Source: Streptomyces mashuensis
GTDB taxonomy: Bacteria; Actinomycetota; Actinomycetes; Streptomycetales; Streptomycetaceae
Assembly (NCBI RefSeq): GCF_014654785.1
Contig: NZ_BNBD01000006.1
Coordinates: 310,001-374,000, forward strand
Direction: 5' to 3'
Length of the DNA: 64,000 bases
Both the position numbers and the translations under genes were made by a program. The notes under the pieces are model-generated. The model saw nothing but the letters and a program-made list of their open reading frames with translations, did not search any database and was not told the DNA's origin. Within the stretch, counting starts at the first letter, position 1. Every line of letters begins with the position of its first letter. Shown here one piece after another: positions 59,836 to 64,000 of the stretch.

Positions 59836-59966
59836 GACAGCGCTCTGCCGGGCGAGCCCACAAGGTCCCCCGGTAGCCAGCGCCTTGTCCCAGGAGTCCG
59901 CACACAGTCCGCAAGACACCCGATCAGGACCGTCGCACCCCATCGCCAGCAATCAACAAAAGGCCA

Positions 59967-60007
59967 GGTCAGCGACCTACGGCGACCATCGCCGCAGGTC
60001 GCCGACC
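59967..60007. repeat. Inverted repeat 13 bp inside attR
   Basis: GGTCAGCGACCTACGGCGA (59967-59985) and TCGCCGCAGGTCGCCGACC (59989-60007) are inverted copies with two mismatches and a 3-nt spacer. The core GACCTGCG also occurs next to attL (about 43016). It could be an integrase or excisionase arm-site, or a terminator for the NLR transcript. Confidence 0.6.
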
Positions 60008-60020
60008 CAGCCCGTTACTA

Positions 60021-60039
60021 GGAGACGAAGAAGGCCTGA
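60021..60039 (+). repeat. attR: copy of the sodN 3' end
   Basis: GGAGACGAAGAAGGCCTGA, identical to 42980-42998. No sodN reading frame precedes it; the copy only marks the junction between the element and the native chromosome downstream of sodN. Confidence 0.9.
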
Positions 60040-60095
60040 CCTTCCGTCCTCCGCGGCGTCTGCGCCCGCCCTCCGGCACGGCCGGGGGGCGGGCG
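60040..60095 (+). ncRNA. Displaced sodN 3' UTR with terminator (s-SodF-like RNA locus)
   Basis: Sequence that would directly follow the sodN stop codon in an element-free chromosome. It starts CCTTCCGTCCTCCGCGG, complementary to a typical Shine-Dalgarno region, and ends in a strong hairpin: CGCCCGCCCTCCGG (60063-60076) with CCGGGGGGCGGGCG (60082-60095), a 14-bp stem with one G-U pair. In S. coelicolor the 3' UTR of sodN mRNA is processed to a small RNA that represses sodF. Position and sequence suit that RNA, but the match is inferred from memory, not aligned. It now lacks the sodN promoter. Confidence 0.55.
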
Positions 60096-60282
60096 TTCCC
60101 GTGTCCGCGCCGGCCCCCGGCGGCGGCCCCGATGTGCCGTGTCACCTCCGCCACCTGACAAAAGTCATGCCCGTCCATGGACGCTCCACACTGCCGCCGC
60201 ACCCCTGTGACCAGCGAATCTGTAACCACCGCAGGGAGCGGCAGCACGAGGACGACGCAGCAGGACGACGGAGGAACCCACC

Positions 60283-60975
60283 ATGCAGACCCTGACGCCC
60301 CAGGCGCCCGCCGGCACCGAGGACAAGGCCCGGGACCGGCAGGCGCTGCGCCGCAGCCTGCGGCCGCTGCTGCTGGACGCGGTGCTGCCGATGGGCGCCT
60401 ACTACGCGCTGCACAGCGGCTTCGGCATGAGCGACATGGCGGCGCTGGCGTGGAGCGGCGTGCTGCCGCTCGGCCGTACGGTGTGGTCGGCGGTGACCGA
60501 GCGCCGGCTCAACGGGCTGGCCGCGCTCGTCCTGGGCACCACGGTCGTCGGGCTGCTGCTGAGCCTGGTCACCGGCGACGCCCGGATGATGCTCGCCAAG
60601 GACAGCGCCGGCAGCGGCGTGGTGGGCCTGGGCGTGCTGGTGGCGCTGATGGCCGGCCGGCCGCTGATGACGGAGGGCCTCAAGCCCTGGATCACCAAGG
60701 GCGACGCGGTCAAGGAGGCCGCGTGGGCGCGGCTGTCCGCGACGTCCGCGGCCTTCCGCGGTGCGGAGCGCCGGTTCTCGGCGGTGTGGGGGACGGCGCT
60801 GCTGGGCGAGGCGGTGCTGCGGGTCGTGGGCGTCTACCTGCTGCCGGTGGGCGTCATGGTGTGGCTCGGCACGGTGATCCTGGTCGCCGCGATCTTCGTC
60901 GCGATGTTCATGGGTGGCGCGCTGGCGGTCGTCCCGATGGAGAAGATGGTTGCCGAGGAGGTCACCCGGCCGTAA
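60283..60975 (+). CDS. VC0807-family-type integral membrane protein
   Basis: A 230-aa protein from ATG 60283, with GGAGG eight bases upstream. It has about six membrane helices: LLLDAVLPMGAYYAL, GLAALVLGTTVVGLLLSLVTG, GVVGLGVLVALMAG, and near the end VYLLPVGVMVWLGTVILVAAIFVAMFMG. The pattern, including RPLLLDAVLPMGAYY and TERRLNGLAALVLG, matches proteins annotated 'VC0807 family' or DUF3159-like in actinobacteria. Function unknown. It is the first chromosomal gene downstream of the element. Confidence 0.72.
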   Translation: MQTLTPQAPAGTEDKARDRQALRRSLRPLLLDAVLPMGAYYALHSGFGMSDMAALAWSGVLPLGRTVWSAVTERRLNGLAALVLGTTVVGLLLSLVTGDARMMLAKDSAGSGVVGLGVLVALMAGRPLMTEGLKPWITKGDAVKEAAWARLSATSAAFRGAERRFSAVWGTALLGEAVLRVVGVYLLPVGVMVWLGTVILVAAIFVAMFMGGALAVVPMEKMVAEEVTRP

Positions 60976-61021
60976 GGCGGCCGTTGCCCGCGCGCCACGA
61001 CTGGTCATGATCATGCCGCTC

Positions 61022-61678
61022 ATGACCTCGACCGACTCGATCACGGTGCGCCGGGCCGGTGGCGCCCTCGCCGCCGCCGTCGCCCTCGCCCTCCTCGGGG
61101 CCGTGCCCGCCCACGCGCAGGCCCCGGAGGCCGCCCCCGCCGCCCCGGCCGCCGCCCGCACCCACGGGCCCGCCGGGCTCAAGGGCGTCGACTACGACAC
61201 CTGGCTGCGGGACGTACGCGCCGTCACCGACGAGGCCGGCCCCTGGATCGCCGAGCGCGCCGCCCCGGCCGGCGGGCGCAAGCCGGCCATCGTGCTCGAC
61301 ATCGACAACAGCTCCCTGGAGACCGACTTCCACTGGGCGGCCGTGCCCACCCCGGCCATCCGGCCCGTCCTGGACCTGGCCCGCGCCGCGCACGAGCGCG
61401 GCGTCGCCGTCTTCTTCGTCACCGCCCGCCCCGGGCTCCTGGACGCCCCCACCGAGTGGAACCTGCGGACCGTCGGCTACCCGGTCGACGGCCTGTACGT
61501 GCGTCACCTGCCCGACCTCTTCCAGGAGGTGGGCACGTACAAGGCCGCCAAGCGGGCGGAGATCGAGGCACGCGGCCACACGATCGTCGCCAACATCGGG
61601 AACCACGCCACCGACCTGGCCGGCGGGCACGCGGAGCGGACGTTCAAGCTGCCGGACTACGACGGCAAGCTGTCCTGA
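61022..61678 (+). CDS. Secreted HAD-family acid phosphatase
   Basis: A 218-aa protein; ATG 61022 is chosen because it gives a compact signal peptide (VRRAGGALAAAVALALLGAVPAHAQA); 61007 is an alternative. The HAD catalytic motif I is IVLDIDNSSLETDF (D-x-D), motif II FFVTARPG and motif IV IGNHATDLAGG. The overall length and D-x-D-x-S match class B acid phosphatase-like HAD proteins of actinobacteria, which hydrolyse organic phosphates outside the cell. Substrate not determined. It ends convergently with the small membrane gene, 10 bp apart. Confidence 0.84.
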   Translation: MTSTDSITVRRAGGALAAAVALALLGAVPAHAQAPEAAPAAPAAARTHGPAGLKGVDYDTWLRDVRAVTDEAGPWIAERAAPAGGRKPAIVLDIDNSSLETDFHWAAVPTPAIRPVLDLARAAHERGVAVFFVTARPGLLDAPTEWNLRTVGYPVDGLYVRHLPDLFQEVGTYKAAKRAEIEARGHTIVANIGNHATDLAGGHAERTFKLPDYDGKLS

Positions 61679-61688
61679 CGCGCACCGG

Positions 61689-61952
61689 TCAGTCGCGGGC
61701 CTTCATGCGTTCCAGGGCCACGATGCCCAGCGCGGCCAGGCCGATCTGGATGACCCACACCAGCCAGGCCACGCCCTTGGTGTCGTAGAGGCCCAGCGCC
61801 TGCCCGATCAGGGCGCCGACGAAGGCCGCGACGATGCCGACGAGGACGGTCGCCAGCACCCCGACGTGCTGGCGGCCCGGCACCACGAGCCGGCCCAGCA
61901 GGCCGATCACCGCCCCGATCACGATCGCGCTGATAATTCCTGAGATTTCCAT
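61689..61952 (-). CDS. GlsB/YeaQ/YmgE-type small membrane protein
   Basis: An 87-aa protein with three membrane helices: IISAIVIGAVIGLLGRLVVPG, VLATVLVGIVAAFVGALIGQALG and VAWLVWVIQIGLAALGIVAL. The IGAVIGLLGRLVVPGRQ motif and the VGIVAAFVGALIG repeat are typical of the transglycosylase-associated GlsB/YeaQ/YmgE family, associated with envelope stress. The start is supported by GGGGGAGGGC directly before the ATG. It is divergent from an ArsR gene. Confidence 0.88.
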   Translation of the reverse strand: MEISGIISAIVIGAVIGLLGRLVVPGRQHVGVLATVLVGIVAAFVGALIGQALGLYDTKGVAWLVWVIQIGLAALGIVALERMKARD

Positions 61953-62093
61953 GCCCTCCCCCTTGCGACCGATTCCTGTCGATAGACCTGCCCAGGGCGG
62001 GGGACGTACATGTCCGGCCGTGGGTCCCGGCGGCGGTCCCTAGACTGGGGCCTCCCGGGCGCACGGGCGCCCGACGGGGACGGGAGAGCGACA

Positions 62094-62513
62094 GTGGCGG
62101 CAGGCGTCGGCAGCTTCGGACGGGCCGGAGAGCCCCTCGGCCGGTCCGGCGACGGCCCGTACGACCCCGTGCCCGGCCCCTCGCCCGACCCCTCGTCCGA
62201 CGTGCTGGCCGAGGCGGCCGCCGCGTTCGGCCTGCTCGCCTCGCCCGCCCGGCTGCACCTGGTGTGGGCGCTGTCGCAGGGCGAGAGCGACGTCAGCGGC
62301 CTGGCCCAGCGGGTGGGCGGGGCGCTGCCCGCGGTCAGCCAGCACCTGGCCAAGCTCAAGCTCGCCGGGCTGGTGCGGTCCCGGCGGGAGGGCCGCCGGG
62401 TGGTGTACCTGGTGGACGACCCGCAGGTGGTGGCCGTCGTGCGGCTGATGGTGGGTCAGCTCAACGAACGCCGGGACCTTCCGCTGCGGGTCGGCTCGGC
62501 CGCCGCCAGGTAG
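62094..62513 (+). CDS. ArsR-family transcriptional regulator
   Basis: A 139-aa protein from GTG 62094, with GGGAGAG eight bases upstream. After a Gly/Pro/Ser-rich N-terminus (about 40 residues) it has the ArsR winged helix: EAAAAFGLLASPARLHLVWALSQGESDVSGLAQRVGGALPAVSQHLAKLKLAGLVRSRREGRRVVYLVDDPQVVAVVRLMVGQ. No metal-binding cysteines are present, so it is not a classical arsenic sensor. Upstream, TAGACT (about 62041) may be a -10 hexamer. It ends 6 bp before the convergent membrane-protein gene. Confidence 0.86.
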   Translation: MAAGVGSFGRAGEPLGRSGDGPYDPVPGPSPDPSSDVLAEAAAAFGLLASPARLHLVWALSQGESDVSGLAQRVGGALPAVSQHLAKLKLAGLVRSRREGRRVVYLVDDPQVVAVVRLMVGQLNERRDLPLRVGSAAAR

Positions 62514-62519
62514 CAGCCC

Positions 62520-63923
62520 CTACCAGTCGCCCCCGCCGAACCCGCCTCCGCCGCCGTCGCCGCCGAAGCCGCCGCCGTCGCCCCAGCCGCCGCCCCCGAA
62601 GTCGTCGGGGTTGAAGTCGGAGCCGGTGTACTCGCCGCCCTCCGGGCCGCCGCCGCCCTCGAAGGCGCCGGGCGCCGCGTACGCCGGCCCGCTGAGCAGG
62701 CCGCCGAGCGCCGTGCCGACCAGCAGGCCCGGCAGCAGCCCGCCGCCGAAGTAGCCGCCGGCCCAGGGCGCGTAGGCCGGGCCCGCGTTCCAGTACGGCT
62801 GCCGGCCGCCGGCCGTGTCGACCTGCCGCACCAGCGGCTCCTGGCCCTCCGCCAGCCGCGCCGCGTCCGCCGCGCACGCCGGGACCGTACGCATCGTGCC
62901 GCCGGGCGGCGCCCACGCCACGTCCTGCACCGACGGCCCGTGCCGGGGGTCGAAGAAGCACGGCGGGCGGCGCTGCGGCAGCGGCGCGCCCGTGCGCCGC
63001 GCGGCCAGGGTGGCCAGCGCGAACCGGCCCTCGTCCAGGGCCTCGGTCACGGCCCGGACGTCCTCGGGGCGCTTGGCGGCGGCCATCTTCGCCTTGGCGT
63101 CCTCGTAGGCGTCCAGCCCGCGGGCGTAGTCGGTGCGCATCTCGTCGGTGGCGCCCGCCTCGGACGGGGAGAAGTCCAGCCGGTCGAGCTCCTCGCCGAA
63201 GGCGGTGATGTCCTCGTCCACGACCACGCGCAGGGCGTCCAGCTCGGCCCGCTCGCGCTCCTCGCGGCGCCGCTTGTTCCTCCGGTACAGCGCATACGCG
63301 CCGGCACCGCCCGCGACGACGACCGCGCCACCCACGATCAGCCCGGTGGCCCCGACGCCCTGGTTGCCGCCGCCCCACGAGCCGGGGGCGTGGCCCCGGG
63401 CGGTCCGCGCGGCCTCGTCGACGAAGCTGTTCAGCTCGGCCTTGGTGCCGCCGCCCGTCCGCTTGACGGCCCCCACGAGGTTGGACACCGCGTTGGGCGA
63501 CATCACCGAGCGGTCGGACGCGGCGTTGAAGCCGGTGTCGCCGAGGTGGACGGCGTACACACCGGCGATGCCGACCTTGGTGCGCAGGTCGCGCAGGAGC
63601 GTGGCCCGCGGGAAGTCCGGCGTGTCGGGGAGGACGGCGACGAAGAGGGGCCGGTCGGCGTCCTTGATGCGCCGGGCCAGCGCGTCGGCGTCGGCGGCCG
63701 GCAGCTGCCCGGCCACGGACGGGTCGACGTAGACCGGCTGCTTGCGCAGGGCCGCCGCCACCGTGTCCAGGCCGGTGGAGGCGGTGGTGCCGGCGGCGGC
63801 CGCCGGCCCGGCGCCGAGGAACAGGGCGGCCGCGGTGAGCAGCAGGGCGAGGGCGGCCGGCAGGGCGGCGAGCCGGTTCCTTCCCGGCGCGGCCGGCGGC
63901 CGGGGAACAGGGGTGGCGGGCAT
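62520..63923 (-). CDS. Secreted/membrane protein with Gly-rich tail (TPM-like)
   Basis: A 467-aa protein from ATG 63923 (RBS GAGGAG). Signal peptide (RLAALPAALALLLTAAALFLGAGPAAA), then an extracytoplasmic domain of about 150 residues (DTVAAALRKQPVYVDPSVAGQLPAADADALARRIKDADRPLFVAVLPDT), a membrane helix (GVGATGLIVGGAVVVAGGAGAYALY) with an RRNKRRREERE stop-transfer, and a charged cytosolic helical region. The last ~75 residues are a GGGGPEGGEYTGSDFNPDD- and GGGFGGDGG-rich tail. The N-terminal region resembles TPM/YgcG-like domains, but the family is uncertain. It is the last complete gene; the final 77 bp of the window contain nothing recognisable. Confidence 0.72.
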   Translation of the reverse strand: MPATPVPRPPAAPGRNRLAALPAALALLLTAAALFLGAGPAAAAGTTASTGLDTVAAALRKQPVYVDPSVAGQLPAADADALARRIKDADRPLFVAVLPDTPDFPRATLLRDLRTKVGIAGVYAVHLGDTGFNAASDRSVMSPNAVSNLVGAVKRTGGGTKAELNSFVDEAARTARGHAPGSWGGGNQGVGATGLIVGGAVVVAGGAGAYALYRRNKRRREERERAELDALRVVVDEDITAFGEELDRLDFSPSEAGATDEMRTDYARGLDAYEDAKAKMAAAKRPEDVRAVTEALDEGRFALATLAARRTGAPLPQRRPPCFFDPRHGPSVQDVAWAPPGGTMRTVPACAADAARLAEGQEPLVRQVDTAGGRQPYWNAGPAYAPWAGGYFGGGLLPGLLVGTALGGLLSGPAYAAPGAFEGGGGPEGGEYTGSDFNPDDFGGGGWGDGGGFGGDGGGGGFGGGDW

Positions 63924-64000
63924 GACGTCGCTCCTCGGGTCGTGCGCGGCGGGGTGCGCCCTTCTCTCAGCACCTACCACAAAAACGGATCAAACAGGCA

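Larger units (their letters stand above)
42980..60039. mobile_element. Integrative and mobilizable element inserted in the 3' end of sodN
   Basis: About 17.06 kb between the two 19-bp direct repeats. Backbone genes: tyrosine integrase next to the left end, an XRE regulator, an excisionase-like protein, a DUF3631 ATPase, MobC and an HUH relaxase with an oriT-like region. Cargo: a lasso-peptide cluster and an NLR-type two-gene module. There is no recognisable TraB/FtsK-like translocase, coupling protein or type IV secretion gene, which makes it mobilizable rather than self-transmissible. The cargo genes, in particular the STAND gene, use more A/T-ending and rare codons (including TTA) than the host genes, a sign of transfer. 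Confidence 0.88.

Noticed and set aside
1..64000. CRISPR arrays, rRNA and tRNA genes
   Set aside because: No regularly spaced repeats of CRISPR type and no recognisable tRNA or rRNA sequence were seen; the only tandem array is the 16-bp repeat at 13898-13989, which has no spacers.

Overview
The window is high-GC actinobacterial chromosome, almost certainly Streptomyces. Supporting signs are strong GC bias at third codon positions, a complete 'conservon' operon, a Kgd-type 2-oxoglutarate dehydrogenase, a nickel superoxide dismutase with its maturation protease, a DUF6104 gene, many GTG/TTG starts, several apparently leaderless genes (TANNNT hexamer 6-7 nt before the start codon), and the typical Streptomyces intergenic palindromes. 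The gene order around lon, kgd, malic enzyme, the glutamate ABC transporter and sodN resembles the S. coelicolor core chromosome as I remember it.

Layout. 1-5.2 kb: a polysaccharide deacetylase, two divergent diiron-carboxylate proteins (ferritin-like and AurF-like) with a TetR regulator, and two small proteins. 5.4-11.2 kb (minus): a conservon, CvnA kinase-like protein, CvnB roadblock, CvnC DUF742 and CvnD GTPase, followed by a styrene-monooxygenase-like flavoprotein. 11.4-19 kb: PP2C-like phosphatase, MarR, GH25 lysozyme, M4 metalloprotease, a metallo-beta-lactamase-fold/MarR divergent pair over an unusually clear operator array, and a Uma2-family protein. 19-29.7 kb: lon with apparent HspR and ClgR operators, a rhomboid-like protein, a spermidine-synthase-like protein, an OmpR/HK two-component pair, kgd and DUF6104. 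29.8-42 kb: a DUF4097/PadR operon, a GH5 hydrolase, an MDR oxidoreductase, a beta-propeller protein, malic enzyme, a glutamate-type ABC transporter and a CGNR zinc-finger protein. 42-43 kb: sodX and sodN.

43-60 kb is an integrated mobilizable element of about 17 kb. It is bounded by a 19-bp direct repeat that is the last 19 nt of sodN (42980-42998) and its copy at 60021-60039. It carries a tyrosine integrase, an XRE regulator, a small excisionase-like protein, a DUF3631 ATPase, MobC, an HUH relaxase and a candidate oriT. I see no TraB-like translocase, so it probably depends on helper transfer functions. The cargo is (i) a lasso-peptide cluster (precursor, cyclase, RRE/PqqD, transglutaminase-like protease) with a PIMT-type methyltransferase, which predicts an aspartimide-containing lasso peptide, and (ii) a two-gene module in which a small helical protein and a 1398-aa STAND/TPR/SEC-C protein share one glycine/asparagine-rich peptide motif. 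That arrangement fits a bacterial amyloid-signalling NLR, probably defence or cell death.

Insertion leaves the SodN protein intact but moves its native 3' UTR and terminator 17 kb away, to 60040-60095. In S. coelicolor the sodN 3' UTR is the source of a small RNA that represses sodF, so the element probably uncouples that regulation. The right end (60.3-64 kb) is ordinary chromosome: VC0807-type membrane protein, secreted HAD phosphatase, GlsB/YeaQ protein, ArsR regulator and a Gly-rich membrane protein.
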